60,332 nt of DNA from Corallococcus exercitus (GTDB lineage: Bacteria; Myxococcota; Myxococcia; Myxococcales; Myxococcaceae). The position numbers and the translations under genes were made by a program. The stretch is from contig NZ_RAVW01000003.1 of the NCBI RefSeq assembly GCF_003611585.1, positions 1 to 60,332 of the forward strand, written 5' to 3'. Of the stretch, positions 33,319-42,438 are shown in pieces; the stretch's first letter is position 1, and each line of letters opens with the position of its first letter. Below the pieces are notes generated by a model that saw only the letters and a program-made list of their open reading frames with translations, did not search any database and was not told the origin of the DNA.

Positions 33319-34305
33319 TCACGCCGCGGGGTTGGGGGTGAGCAGGATCTTCCCGTTGCGGCCCGGCTCCAGCGCGCGCTTCACCGCGTCCTGGATGCGC
33401 TCCAGCGGATAGGTGCCGTCCACGGGCGCCTGCAGCGTGCCCACCGCCATCAGCTCCGCCAGCCGCGCGAGCGTGGCGTTCTGCTCCTCGCGCGGGGCAT
33501 CGCGCAGCCAGCGCGTCAGCCAGAAGCCGCGCAGGGTGACGTCCTTGAAGATGGAGGCCGCCGCGGACAGCTGGGGCCCCTTGCCGCTCATGGCGCCGTA
33601 GTTCACCAGCACGCTGCCCGTCGTCAGACAGTCGCCCACCCTGCGGGAGGAGTCGCCGCCTACCGCGTCGATGCCCAGCCGCACCTTCGCGCCGCCCGTG
33701 GCCGCGCGCACCTGCTTGGGCAGCTCGTCCGTGTCCAGCAGCACCACGTCCGCGCCCTGGGCCTTGAGCTGGTCGGCCAGCTCCTGGCGGCGCACGACGT
33801 TGATGGTCTTCAGGCCCATCACCTGCGCCAGCGTGATGAGGTAGCGGCCCACCGCGGAGTTGGCGGCGTTCTGCACCACCCACTCGCCGGGCTGGAGCGT
33901 CACGAACTGGCGCAGCATCAGGTAGGCGGTGGGCGGGTTGATGAGCAGCATGCTCGCCTGGAGCAGGTCCAGGCCCGGCGGCACGGGCAACAGCTGCGCG
34001 GCGGGCGCGGTGAGGTGCGTGCGCCAGGTGCCCGCGCCCAGCGGCAGGAACACGAGGTCGCCCACGGCTACCGCGTCGGAGCCGGCCACCTCCACCACGC
34101 GGCCCACGCCCTCGTTGCCGGGCGTGGCGGGCAGCTTGGGCAGCACGCCGTACTCGCCGGAGAGGGTGAGCAGGTCCGAGGGGTTGATGGGCGTGGCGAG
34201 CACGGCCAGCCGCGCCTCGCCGGGCTTCAGCGGCACAGGCGGCTCCTCCACCACCTGGACGACGTCGGAGGGCGGCCCGAAGGCCGAGAAGCGCACTGCT
34301 TTCAT
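33319..34305 (-). CDS. Zinc-independent MDR enzyme (2-enoyl thioester reductase/quinone reductase-like)
   Basis: 328 residues from the ATG at 34305. It is an MDR fold without the structural zinc cysteines. The catalytic domain has TPINPSDLLTLSGEYG, PATPGNEGVGRVVEVG-type sequence, and the cofactor domain begins VVQNAANSAVGRYLITLAQ, the pattern of the Etr1/MECR trans-2-enoyl reductases. NADPH use is suggested by the VVRRQE strand end. Co-oriented with the SDR 33 bases downstream. Confidence 0.88.
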   Translation of the reverse strand: MKAVRFSAFGPPSDVVQVVEEPPVPLKPGEARLAVLATPINPSDLLTLSGEYGVLPKLPATPGNEGVGRVVEVAGSDAVAVGDLVFLPLGAGTWRTHLTAPAAQLLPVPPGLDLLQASMLLINPPTAYLMLRQFVTLQPGEWVVQNAANSAVGRYLITLAQVMGLKTINVVRRQELADQLKAQGADVVLLDTDELPKQVRAATGGAKVRLGIDAVGGDSSRRVGDCLTTGSVLVNYGAMSGKGPQLSAAASIFKDVTLRGFWLTRWLRDAPREEQNATLARLAELMAVGTLQAPVDGTYPLERIQDAVKRALEPGRNGKILLTPNPAA

Positions 34306-34511
34306 GGCATTGCTCCCGCGCTGTGAAGGCGGCGCCACCCTAACCGCCTTCGGCGCTGCTGCCGAGCGTGCGCTGTCGCTGCACGCACGGTGTGCATCCG
34401 CGAGTGGATGGATCCACCCGGCCTGCCTTCCCACCCCGAGAGCGCGGCGCTCTGTCCACCTGCTGACGCGAGAGGAAGGAGGCTAACGACCGTCGACGAT
34501 CGGGCCTCGCC

Positions 34512-35663
34512 ATGAAGATGGGGGCTGCACAGGTTCTGAAATGGGCCCCTCGGTGGGGTGGGTGGGGACGGGCGAGGAGGGCGAGTGTGAGCAACGTGCA
34601 CCGCGAAGTGGCCCTGGCCGGGCCGGGGGCCGTCGTCGGGGAGGGGCGTTCCGCCGCACCGTGCGTCTGGAGACGCCGGCTGCTGACGGTGCTCAAACCC
34701 GTGTTCGCGATGGGGGGCCTGGGCATGCTGGCCACCCTGGTGCACAAGGCCGGCGCCGGTGAGCTGAAGACCACGCTCGTGGACGCGCTGCCGCTGCTCC
34801 CCTGGGTGGTGTTCCTCGAAATGGGACGGCAGGCCTGCGACGCCACGGCGACGCGCCTGTCCTATGGCGCCCGCTCGGGGCAGGTGCCCCTGTCGGTGTT
34901 GGTGCGAGCGCAGCTGATTGGCACCGCGGTGTCGAGCATGGCGCCCGCGGGCCGGACGGCGGCTGAGGCGACGAAGGCGACGATGCTGACGCCCTACACC
35001 GGAGGCGCGGCGGCTGCTGCTGCGGCGGCCACGTCGCAGTCGGCGTCGCTGGGGGCTGGAGGGCTCATCTCCTTCCCGTGCGCGCTGGCGGCCTACGCGA
35101 TGACGGGCTGGAGCGCGTTCACGGTGGCGATGCTGGTGCACGGCTTCGTGTTGCTGCTCGCGTCGTTGGGCGTGCGCGCGGCGCTCCGGGCGAAGCGGCT
35201 GGGCGCGTGGATGCGCGGGCGGTGCGGGAAGTGGGGCACGCACGCGGAGGCGTTCCAGGCGTCGGTATGCGCCGGAGGACTGTGTCCGTGGCGGCCGATG
35301 CTGGCGTTCCTGGGCAGCCGTGTGTTGCAGGTGATGCAGTACGCGGTGCTGGCGCACGCGGTGGGCATCGACGCGACGGTGGTGCAGGCGCTGTTCACGC
35401 AGGGGCTCTACCTGGTGGCGCTGGCGATGGGCTCGCTGGTGCCCGGCCAGGTGGGCGTGACGGACGGGATGTTCTCGCTGGCGGCGGGAGTGATGGGGAC
35501 CACGGCCGCGAAGGCCATGTCCATCGCGCTGCTCGCGCACACGGTGCAGGCGGTGTTCGTGCTGGTGGGAGCCCTCACGCCGCTGGTGTGGCGTGCCAAG
35601 GCGAAGGTGACGGCCGCCGCCCCGGTGGTGCCGCCCGTGCTGCCCGCGCCGGTGTACCGCTGA
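34512..35663 (+). CDS. Flippase-like LPG-synthase transmembrane family protein
   Basis: 383 residues with about eight membrane helices (LLTVLKPVFAMGGLGMLATL; LLPWVVFLEMG; ISFPCALAAYAMTGW; VAMLVHGFVLLLASLG; GLYLVALAMGSLVPGQVGVT). The APAGRTAAEATKA segment and VPGQVGVTDG correspond to the conserved motifs of the lysylphosphatidylglycerol synthase TM (UPF0104) family, whose members flip or help synthesise modified lipids or hopanoids. No aminoacyl-transfer domain is fused. The start could also be one of the next in-frame ATGs (34518 or after); the N-terminal 55 residues are not conserved-looking. Confidence 0.8.
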   Translation: MKMGAAQVLKWAPRWGGWGRARRASVSNVHREVALAGPGAVVGEGRSAAPCVWRRRLLTVLKPVFAMGGLGMLATLVHKAGAGELKTTLVDALPLLPWVVFLEMGRQACDATATRLSYGARSGQVPLSVLVRAQLIGTAVSSMAPAGRTAAEATKATMLTPYTGGAAAAAAAATSQSASLGAGGLISFPCALAAYAMTGWSAFTVAMLVHGFVLLLASLGVRAALRAKRLGAWMRGRCGKWGTHAEAFQASVCAGGLCPWRPMLAFLGSRVLQVMQYAVLAHAVGIDATVVQALFTQGLYLVALAMGSLVPGQVGVTDGMFSLAAGVMGTTAAKAMSIALLAHTVQAVFVLVGALTPLVWRAKAKVTAAAPVVPPVLPAPVYR

Positions 35664-35670
35664 AGGAAGC

Positions 35671-37848
35671 TCAGGCCGGGCGCACCTGGACCGGCGTTCC
35701 GCTGAACGCCGCGTTGCCGCTGACGACGTCCAGCGCCTGATCATCCGTGAGGTCGTTGATGCTGGCGCCCGCGTGCGCGCTGGCGACCTGCTGGCGGATG
35801 CCCGGACGCTGGTGGCCGTAGCCATGCGGCAGGCTGACGACGCCGGGCATCACGTCGGCGGTGACGGCGACGGGCACGGTGACCTCGCCCACGCGCGAGC
35901 GGATGGTGGCATTGGCGCCCTCGGCGAGGCCCAGGCGGGAGGCGTCGTCAGGGTGGATCATCAGCGTGCAGCGCGGGCGGCCCTTCACCAGCCCCGGCAC
36001 GTTGTGCATCCAGGAGTTGTTGTCGCGCAGGTGCCGCCGGCCGATGAGCAGCAGCTCACCCTCGCGGGGCGCCGCGTCGTCCGGGAACGCGGCGCGCAGC
36101 CGGGCCACGTCCGCGACGAGCAGCTCCGGCGCCAGCTGGATGCGCTTGGAGCGGTTGCGCAGCCGGCCGGGCAGGCTGGGCTTCAACGGCCCCAGGTCAA
36201 TGCCATGCGGCGCGGCGCGAAGCTTCGCGAGCGACAGGCCGTGCTTCTTGAGCGGATGGAAGCGCGAGCCATAGGGCCCCATGCGAAGGCCCAGGTCGAG
36301 GATGCGCTCGGGCCCCATGCGCTTGAGGGCCTGATGCTGGAGCATCGCGCGGACGCTCCGCCCCTTGCGCAGGGTCTCCAGCCGGTGCTGGAGCTCCAGG
36401 AGGATCTCCCAGTCCTGACGCGAGTCCGGTCCCGCGGGGAACACCGGCGGCGAATACTTCGCCGTATTGCGCACGGCGAGCACGTGGAAGACGAGGTCAT
36501 AGTGCCCGCGCTCCAGCAGCGACGCGGGCGGCAGGATGTAGTGCGCGTGCCGGGTGGTCTCGTTGACGTACGGATCCACGCTCACCATGAAGTCGAGCTG
36601 GCCCAGCGCGGTGTCCAGCTGTGTGCCATTGGGCGTGGACAGCACGGGGTTGCCGGCCAGGGTGATGAGCGCGCGGATGCGGCCCTCGCCCGGCGTGAGG
36701 ATCTCCTCCGCGAGCGCCGCGACAGGCAGCTCCCCGGAGGACTCCGGCAGACCGCGGACCCGGCTCTTCCAGCGGCCATGGCTGCCAGGGCCGACGCCGA
36801 ACGCGCGGGGCCCGCCAATGAGGTCGAAGGCGGGCAGGGTGAAGAGGGCGCCGCCCTCCCGGTCCAGGTTGCCGGTGACGATGTTGAGGACGTTGATGAG
36901 CCATTGGCACAGCGAGCCGAACGGCTGCGTGGACACCCCGACGCGCCCGTAGCAGACGGCCCCGTCCGCGGCGAGGAAGTCCCGTGCAATCCCACGAAGC
37001 ACGCCCGGCGCGATGCCCGTGTGCGGGGCCGTGCGCTCCGGAGGGAAGTCGCGGACGAGCGGCACCACGGTGTCCAACCCGTCCACGAACGCCGCGAGCC
37101 GTCCCATGCGGTGCGCGTCTCCCTCCAGGACGACGTGCAGCAGGGAGAACAGCGCGAGCGCGTCGGTGCCGGGCCGGATGAAGACGTGCTGGTCCGCGAT
37201 GCCCGCCGTCTCCGTGCGGCGCGGGTCGATGACGACGACCTTGCCACCGCGCTCCTGGATGGCGCGCAGCCGGGCCCGCACGTCCGGTGTCGTCATCAGG
37301 CTGCCATTGGACGCGAGCGGGTTCGCGCCCAGGACGAGCATGTACCGCGTGCGGTCGATGTCCGGGATGGGCACCAGCAACTGGTGGCCGAACATGAGGT
37401 GGGCCGCGAGCTGGTGGGGGAGCTGGTCGACGGAGGTGGCGGAGAAGCGGTTGCGCGAGCGCAGCGCGCGAAGCAGCCCGGGCCCGAACATCATCGCGCC
37501 CAGGTTGTGGACGTTGGGGTTGCCCAGGTACGCGCCCACGCTGTTCGGCCCGTGCTCCTTCTGGAGGTCATGGAGCCGCTGGCTGATGTCGCGGAACGCG
37601 TCCTCCCAGGACACGCGCTCCCAGCCGGAAGCGGTGCGCTTCAGGGGATGGCGCAGCCGGTCCGGGTCCTCGTGCAGGTCACGCAGCGCCACGGCCTTGG
37701 GACAGATGTGGCCCCGGCTGAAGGGGTCCTCCGCGTCCCCCTTGATGGACGTGATGTGCCCGTCCGCCACTTCAATGCGCACGCCGCACATGGCCTCACA
37801 GAGATTGCAGGTGCGGAAGTGGACCTGGGGCGGGGCGGACGTGCTCAT
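35671..37848 (-). CDS. Molybdopterin oxidoreductase (DMSO reductase superfamily)
   Basis: 725 residues. N-terminal C14-x2-C17-x3-C21 and C49 (TCNLCEAMCGVR; GHICPKA) bind a 4Fe-4S cluster. The molybdopterin guanine dinucleotide regions are seen in LVLGANPLASNGS, VVIDPRRTETAGIADQHVFI, TLAGNPVLSTPNG and near the end HGYGHQRPGIRQQVA. There is no TAT signal, so it is cytoplasmic. At the expected molybdenum ligand position the sequence reads SATSVDQLPHQ with no Cys or Sec. Ends with the typical Mo-binding dehydrogenase-like C-domain. It resembles formate-dehydrogenase-like enzymes of unknown substrate. Divergent from the hybrid kinase. Confidence 0.92.
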   Translation of the reverse strand: MSTSAPPQVHFRTCNLCEAMCGVRIEVADGHITSIKGDAEDPFSRGHICPKAVALRDLHEDPDRLRHPLKRTASGWERVSWEDAFRDISQRLHDLQKEHGPNSVGAYLGNPNVHNLGAMMFGPGLLRALRSRNRFSATSVDQLPHQLAAHLMFGHQLLVPIPDIDRTRYMLVLGANPLASNGSLMTTPDVRARLRAIQERGGKVVVIDPRRTETAGIADQHVFIRPGTDALALFSLLHVVLEGDAHRMGRLAAFVDGLDTVVPLVRDFPPERTAPHTGIAPGVLRGIARDFLAADGAVCYGRVGVSTQPFGSLCQWLINVLNIVTGNLDREGGALFTLPAFDLIGGPRAFGVGPGSHGRWKSRVRGLPESSGELPVAALAEEILTPGEGRIRALITLAGNPVLSTPNGTQLDTALGQLDFMVSVDPYVNETTRHAHYILPPASLLERGHYDLVFHVLAVRNTAKYSPPVFPAGPDSRQDWEILLELQHRLETLRKGRSVRAMLQHQALKRMGPERILDLGLRMGPYGSRFHPLKKHGLSLAKLRAAPHGIDLGPLKPSLPGRLRNRSKRIQLAPELLVADVARLRAAFPDDAAPREGELLLIGRRHLRDNNSWMHNVPGLVKGRPRCTLMIHPDDASRLGLAEGANATIRSRVGEVTVPVAVTADVMPGVVSLPHGYGHQRPGIRQQVASAHAGASINDLTDDQALDVVSGNAAFSGTPVQVRPA

Positions 37849-37882
37849 GGAGGAAGCCTACGCTGGCGCCTCGCGGTATGTG

Positions 37883-37906
37883 GGACCGTCAGGTGACAGA
37901 CGGTCC
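37883..37906. promoter_or_regulatory. GGACCGTC-N8-GACGGTCC inverted repeat
   Basis: A perfect 8-bp inverted repeat with an 8-base spacer in the 119-base divergent gap between the molybdopterin oxidoreductase and the sensor kinase. The geometry suits a dimeric regulator bound across adjacent major grooves, or a short hairpin. Confidence 0.5.
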
Positions 37907-37967
37907 AAATGCCCGTGAATCGGTCGTTCGCCTTGATGGCTCGTACCGGGGTACTTATCTCCTCACG

Positions 37968-40900
37968 ATGGCGTCGCCCCCCGGAAGGCTCGAATGGTTG
38001 GCTGGCGGGGGCGAGATGGCGGCCCTCATTGCGTCGCTTGACTGGTCGCGCTCCCCCCTGGGCCCTATCGAGTCGTGGCCCCAGAGCCTGCGCACGACGG
38101 TGAGCCTCTGCCTCGCGTCGAACTTCCCCATCAACATCATCTGGGGCGAGGGCCATAACCAGATCTACAACGCGGGCTACCGCGTGGTGTGCGGCGCGGT
38201 GCACCCGCGCGCGATGGGGGAGAGCTACCGGGTCACCTGGGCCTCCGCCTGGCCGGCCATCGGCGAGCCGTTCGAGCGCGCGCTCGCCGGAGAGACCTCC
38301 TACCTCGAGAACCAGCGGATGTTCCTCGAGCGCAACGGCTACCCGGAGGAGACGTTCTTCACCTTCTCGCTGAGCCCCATCCGCGACGAGTCCGGCAAGG
38401 TGGTGGGCCTCTTCCACCCGGTGACGGAGACGACGGCCACGATGCTCGCCGAGCGGCGGACGCGGGCCCTGCGGGACATCGCTGACAGCGCGGGGCAGGC
38501 GCTGGTGTTCGACGAAGCGTGTGGGCTGCTCCTCGCGACGCTGGGCGAGTACGCCTTCGACCTGCCCTTCGCGCTGCTCTACGTGACCTCTCCCGACGGC
38601 ACCGAGGCCCGGCTCCAGGGCCAATGCGGGGTGCCCACGGGTGCGCCGTTCACGCCGGACGTCATCCCCCTCAAGGACACCGGGGCGGATGGGACGTGGC
38701 CGCTGGCGCGCGCGGCGAAGAGCGGGCGGGTGGAGCAGGTCACGGACCTGGAGGCCCGGTTCGGACCGGTCGTCGCGGGGCCGTACCCGGAGCCCCTGAA
38801 GTCGTCGTTCGTGCTGCCGGTGCGCGTGGCGGGCGTGGACGCGCCGCTCGGGTACCTGGTCATCGGGGTGAGCCAGCGGCTTCCGCTCGAAGGCCCCTAC
38901 CGCGCCTTCGTGGAGATGCTGAGCGGCGCGGTGAGCGCGGCGCTCGGGAACGCGCGGGCCTACGAAGCGGAGCGGCGCAGGGCGGAGGCGCTCGCGGAGA
39001 TTGATCAGGCGAAGACGGCCTTCTTCAGCAACGTGAGCCACGAGTTCCGCACCCCGCTGACGCTGATGCTCGGGCCCGTGGAGGACCTGCTGGCGGGGCT
39101 GCGGGGGGCGTTGCCGGAGGCGGCGCACGGAGAGCTGCGGGTCGTGCACCGCAACGCCTTGCGGCTGCTCAAGCTGGTGAACGCGCTGCTCGACTTCTCC
39201 CGCATCGAGGCAGGGCGCGCCCAGGCCCACGTCGAGCCCACCGACCTGTCCGCCCTCACCCGCGACGTGGCGAGCGCGTTCCGCTCCGCCATCGAGCGCG
39301 CGGGCATGCGGCTGGTGGTGGACGCGGTGCCGCTGGAGGAGCCGGTCTTCGTGGACCGGGAGATGTGGGAGAAGATCGTCCTCAACCTCGTGTCGAACGC
39401 GTTCAAGTTCACGCACGCCGGGGAGATCCGCGTCGAACTGAAGCGGGAGGAACGCTTCGCGCGGCTGTCGGTGCGGGACACGGGCATCGGCATTCCGGAG
39501 CCGGAGCTGGGCAAGGTGTTCCAGCGCTTCCACCGGGTGACGGAGGCCCGGGGGCGCACGCACGAGGGCAGTGGCATCGGGCTCGCGCTCGTGCACGACC
39601 TGGCGAAGCTCCACGGCGGCTCGGTGGAGGTGGAGAGCGTGGAGGGGCAGGGGGCCACGTTCACCGTCCGCGTGCCGTTCGGGCGCGCCTTCTCCATGGG
39701 GTTGCCGGCGCCGGAGGCAGAGCGGCCTCCCGCCAATCCCATCCGGGTCGAGGCGTTCGTGGAGGAGGCGCTGCGCTGGTCGGTGGAGCCCTCGGAGGAG
39801 GCGCTGCCCGTGCCGGCCGCGCCGCCGGATACCGCGGCACCGGTGCTGGAGACCGGACCGCGGCCGCGCATCCTGCTCGCGGACGACAACGCGGACATGC
39901 GCGACTACGTGCGCCGCCTCCTGTCGCAACGCTACGACGTGACGGCGGTGGCGAACGGAGCGGAGGCGCTCCGCTCGGCGCGGGAGTCGCGGCCGGACCT
40001 GGTGCTGTCGGACGTGATGATGCCGGTGATGGACGGCATCCAATTGGTGAAGCAGCTGCGCGCGGACGAAGCGCTGCGCACGCTGCCGGTCATCCTGCTG
40101 TCCGCGCGCGCGGGTGAAGAGGCCACGTCGAGCGGGCTGGAGCTGGGCGCGGACGACTACCTGACGAAGCCGTTCGGGGCGAAGGAACTGCTGGCCCGCG
40201 TACGGACGCAGCTCACCATGGCGGCCATGCGGCTGCGGTCGGCGGAACAGGACGCGCACGCGGAGCAGCTGAAGCAGCACCAACGGGGGTTGGAGGCGCT
40301 GCTCGGCGCGCGCGACGAATTCCTCTCCATCGCCTCGCATGAATTGAAGACACCCATCACGTCCCTGCTGCTGCAATTGCAGATGGCGGAGCGGAACGTG
40401 AAGCCCGTGGAGGGACGGACGCCCAACCCGGAGCGGATGGCGCGGGCGCTGAAGGTGTCCCTGGTCCAGGTGGACCGGCTGACGCGTCTGGTGGAGGACC
40501 TGCTGGACGTGGCCCGCATCCGGACGGGCTCGTTCGAGCTCGCCGTGCAGGAGGTGGACCTGACGCAGCTCGCGTCGGACGTGTTGGAGCGGCTGTCCGG
40601 GCAGCTTGCACAGACGGGGTGTCCGGCGACGCTGGAGGCTCCGCCGAAGCTGGTGTGGGCCGCGGACCTGCGCCGGCTGGAGCAGGTGTTGACGAACCTC
40701 ATCACCAACGCCATGCGGTACGCGCCGGGAGGGCCGCTGGCGGTGCGGTTGGAGTCGCGGGGTGACCTGGTGCGCCTGGAGGTGCGCGACCACGGCCCCG
40801 GGGTTCCGGAGTCACAGCGGGACAGCATCTTCGACCGGTTCGAACGGGGCATCGCTTCGCGCCACGCGGGGGGGCTGGGATTGGGCCTCTTCATCTCCAA

Positions 40901-41039
40901 GCAGATCATCGCGGCGCATGGTGGCAGGATTTCCGTGGAGGGGCCGCCAGACGGAGGCGCGTGCTTCGTGGTGTTGCTGCCCCGGAGCGCCGCGCACGCG
41001 CAGGCTCCCGGCGTCCTGACGTTCTCGGGAGTGCTGTGA
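37968..41039 (+). CDS. Hybrid sensor histidine kinase with two kinase modules
   Basis: 1023 residues from the ATG at 37968 (MASPPGRLEWL); the frame is open upstream to 37878. Order: PAS-like domain (about 20-150, SRSPLGPIESWPQSLRT, NQIYNAGYRVVCG), GAF-like (160-330), HisKA with phosphoacceptor H358 (SHEFRTPLTL), HATPase (NLVSNAFKFTHAG, GIGIPEPELG, SGIGLALVHDLAKLHGG), receiver with D682 (SDVMMPVMDG), then a second HisKA with H791 (SHELKTPITS) and second HATPase ending GLGLGLFISKQIIAAHGG. No membrane helices, so it is cytoplasmic. A receiver-only regulator starts inside its stop codon. Confidence 0.95.
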   Translation: MASPPGRLEWLAGGGEMAALIASLDWSRSPLGPIESWPQSLRTTVSLCLASNFPINIIWGEGHNQIYNAGYRVVCGAVHPRAMGESYRVTWASAWPAIGEPFERALAGETSYLENQRMFLERNGYPEETFFTFSLSPIRDESGKVVGLFHPVTETTATMLAERRTRALRDIADSAGQALVFDEACGLLLATLGEYAFDLPFALLYVTSPDGTEARLQGQCGVPTGAPFTPDVIPLKDTGADGTWPLARAAKSGRVEQVTDLEARFGPVVAGPYPEPLKSSFVLPVRVAGVDAPLGYLVIGVSQRLPLEGPYRAFVEMLSGAVSAALGNARAYEAERRRAEALAEIDQAKTAFFSNVSHEFRTPLTLMLGPVEDLLAGLRGALPEAAHGELRVVHRNALRLLKLVNALLDFSRIEAGRAQAHVEPTDLSALTRDVASAFRSAIERAGMRLVVDAVPLEEPVFVDREMWEKIVLNLVSNAFKFTHAGEIRVELKREERFARLSVRDTGIGIPEPELGKVFQRFHRVTEARGRTHEGSGIGLALVHDLAKLHGGSVEVESVEGQGATFTVRVPFGRAFSMGLPAPEAERPPANPIRVEAFVEEALRWSVEPSEEALPVPAAPPDTAAPVLETGPRPRILLADDNADMRDYVRRLLSQRYDVTAVANGAEALRSARESRPDLVLSDVMMPVMDGIQLVKQLRADEALRTLPVILLSARAGEEATSSGLELGADDYLTKPFGAKELLARVRTQLTMAAMRLRSAEQDAHAEQLKQHQRGLEALLGARDEFLSIASHELKTPITSLLLQLQMAERNVKPVEGRTPNPERMARALKVSLVQVDRLTRLVEDLLDVARIRTGSFELAVQEVDLTQLASDVLERLSGQLAQTGCPATLEAPPKLVWAADLRRLEQVLTNLITNAMRYAPGGPLAVRLESRGDLVRLEVRDHGPGVPESQRDSIFDRFERGIASRHAGGLGLGLFISKQIIAAHGGRISVEGPPDGGACFVVLLPRSAAHAQAPGVLTFSGVL

Positions 41040-41395
41040 TGGCCCGGAGCATCCTGGTGGTGGAGGACGACTTCTACATCCGCGAGGCCGTCCGCGAACT
41101 GCTGGAGGACGAAGGCCACACGGTGCACTGCGCGGAGAACGGCGCCCAGGGCCTGGCGATGCTGGAAGGCCTGCGGCCGCTCCCGGACGTCATCCTGCTG
41201 GACCTGATGATGCCGGTGAAGGACGGCTTCCAGTTCCGCGCGGAGCAGCGGGCCGACCCGCGCTTCCAGCACATCCCGGTGGTGGTGATGAGCGCGGATC
41301 CGCAGCTCGACACCCGCAAGGACCTCCTCGCGGCGCGGGCCTACCTGCGCAAGCCCGTGGACATGGGGCAGCTGCTCAGCGCCGCGGCGGTGTAG
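41039..41395 (+). CDS. Single-domain response regulator
   Basis: 118 residues; ATG overlaps the kinase stop as TGATG, so expression is coupled. A complete receiver with no output domain: acidic pair in VVEDDFYIREAV, phosphoacceptor Asp in ILLDLMMPVKDG, Ser/Thr in VVMSADPQ and the Lys in AYLRKPVD. It probably takes phosphate from the upstream hybrid kinase and acts by protein contact or as a phosphate relay. Confidence 0.94.
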   Translation: MARSILVVEDDFYIREAVRELLEDEGHTVHCAENGAQGLAMLEGLRPLPDVILLDLMMPVKDGFQFRAEQRADPRFQHIPVVVMSADPQLDTRKDLLAARAYLRKPVDMGQLLSAAAV

Positions 41396-41407
41396 CAGGA
41401 TGCAGCC

Positions 41408-41785
41408 ATGTCATTCTTGAACGTACCGCTCCACGACGCCGAGGTCATGGGCGTGCGGATGGACCTGGAGAAGCAGCTCCTGCAGCTGGACCTGGTCCTG
41501 CACACGGGCGAGGCCGTCCGGTTGGACTTCCAAGGCGCGGAGGAGTGGTCCCTTTCAGGGCTCGGAACGCAGAACGTGCTGTTCGCCCTCCGGGAATGGC
41601 GGGCCGGGACGGACGGAGTCGCCGACTGCTGCGAAGAATGGAAGCTGGATGCCTTCTGGACGCAGAAGATCCTGGCGGGTGAGTTGGTGCTGTATGAGTG
41701 TGAGCCGTCCGTGGGGATGAGCGGCTACATCGTGGCCCGCACCGTGACGGTGGCTCGCACCTCATCCATGAAGACGACCGTCTAA
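41408..41785 (+). CDS. Small protein of unknown function with IS-altered stop codon
   Basis: 125 residues, 12 bases downstream of the receiver gene. It is a beta-rich soluble protein (VPLHDAEVMGVRMDLEKQLL, LVLHTGEAVRLDFQGAEEW, ILAGELVLYECEPSVG) without recognised domains. Its TAA stop uses the duplicated TA target plus the first A of the IS630 element; before insertion the same codon would have been TAG (TA followed by G at 42894). The protein is therefore probably unchanged. Confidence 0.7.
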   Translation: MSFLNVPLHDAEVMGVRMDLEKQLLQLDLVLHTGEAVRLDFQGAEEWSLSGLGTQNVLFALREWRAGTDGVADCCEEWKLDAFWTQKILAGELVLYECEPSVGMSGYIVARTVTVARTSSMKTTV

Positions 41786-41810
41786 ACCTCCTCGGGATGT
41801 CCCCTAAACA
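41783..41810 (+). repeat. IS630 left inverted repeat
   Basis: Starts TAAACCTCCTCGGG and ends CTAAACAC. It matches the complement of the right repeat at 24 of 28 positions. Confidence 0.9.
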
Positions 41811-41823
41811 CCAGCGCAGTTGA

Positions 41824-42438
41824 ATGGGTGGAGAGGGGGAGACGATGGGGGCTCAGCATCCGTTCAGGCTGACGCCCGGGCAACTGGAAGCGCGGCGGCT
41901 CTTGGCCGCCTCGCTTCTGGAGTCGGGCTGGTGTCCAGTGGATGTCGCCGACGAGTTGGGGGTGACGCGTGGGGCCGTTTCCCAGTGGAGCAAGAGGCTG
42001 CGCGAAGAGGGCCTGCAGGCCCTCTGGCGCAAGCCCCACAAAGGGCGGCCCTCGTACCTGAAGCCGGCGCAATGGAGGCAGTTGGCGCGAGCGTTGGAAG
42101 CCGGTGCACTCAAGGCCGGTTTTCCCACCGAGCGCTGGACTCTTCCAAGGGTCGCCCAATTCATCCAGCGCCGATGGGGCATCGGGTACCACCCAGCGTC
42201 CCTCAGCGAGCCCCTGCACCGCCTGGGCTTTTCGGCCCATCGGCCTCGCGCCCAAGCCCGAGAGCGAGATGAGGCCCTCATCGAAGCCTGGCTGAAGCGG
42301 GATTGGCCACGCATCAAAAAGGGGCTCGAAGAAGCGGCAGGACGATTGCCTTCCTGGACGAGACGGGCAGCACGTTTCGAGCCCGCCTCGGCACCACATG
42401 GGCGCCCATCGGCACTGCGCCCACGCTCCACCGCCTGA
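41824..42438 (+). CDS. IS630 transposase, first frame (DNA-binding part)
   Basis: Winged helix-turn-helix regions of an IS630 transposase: LLESGWCPVDVADELGVTRG and AVSQWSKRLREEGLQALW, then a second HTH around TLPRVAQFIQRRWGIGYHP. The functional protein ends at the RIKKG coding site (42316-42324, AAAAAGGGG), where a -1 shift joins the catalytic frame; residues beyond this point in this frame are not expected to be real. An ATG at 41845 is an alternative start. Confidence 0.9.
   Translation: MGGEGETMGAQHPFRLTPGQLEARRLLAASLLESGWCPVDVADELGVTRGAVSQWSKRLREEGLQALWRKPHKGRPSYLKPAQWRQLARALEAGALKAGFPTERWTLPRVAQFIQRRWGIGYHPASLSEPLHRLGFSAHRPRAQARERDEALIEAWLKRDWPRIKKGLEEAAGRLPSWTRRAARFEPASAPHGRPSALRPRSTA

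Noticed and set aside
35773-37896. Plus-strand frame opposite the molybdopterin oxidoreductase
   Set aside because: Low-complexity shadow; the minus strand has the iron-sulfur and pterin motifs.
37845-40793. 982-codon minus-strand frame opposite the hybrid kinase
   Set aside because: A shadow of a high-GC gene: repetitive Arg/Gln/His composition, while the plus strand encodes clear kinase motifs.
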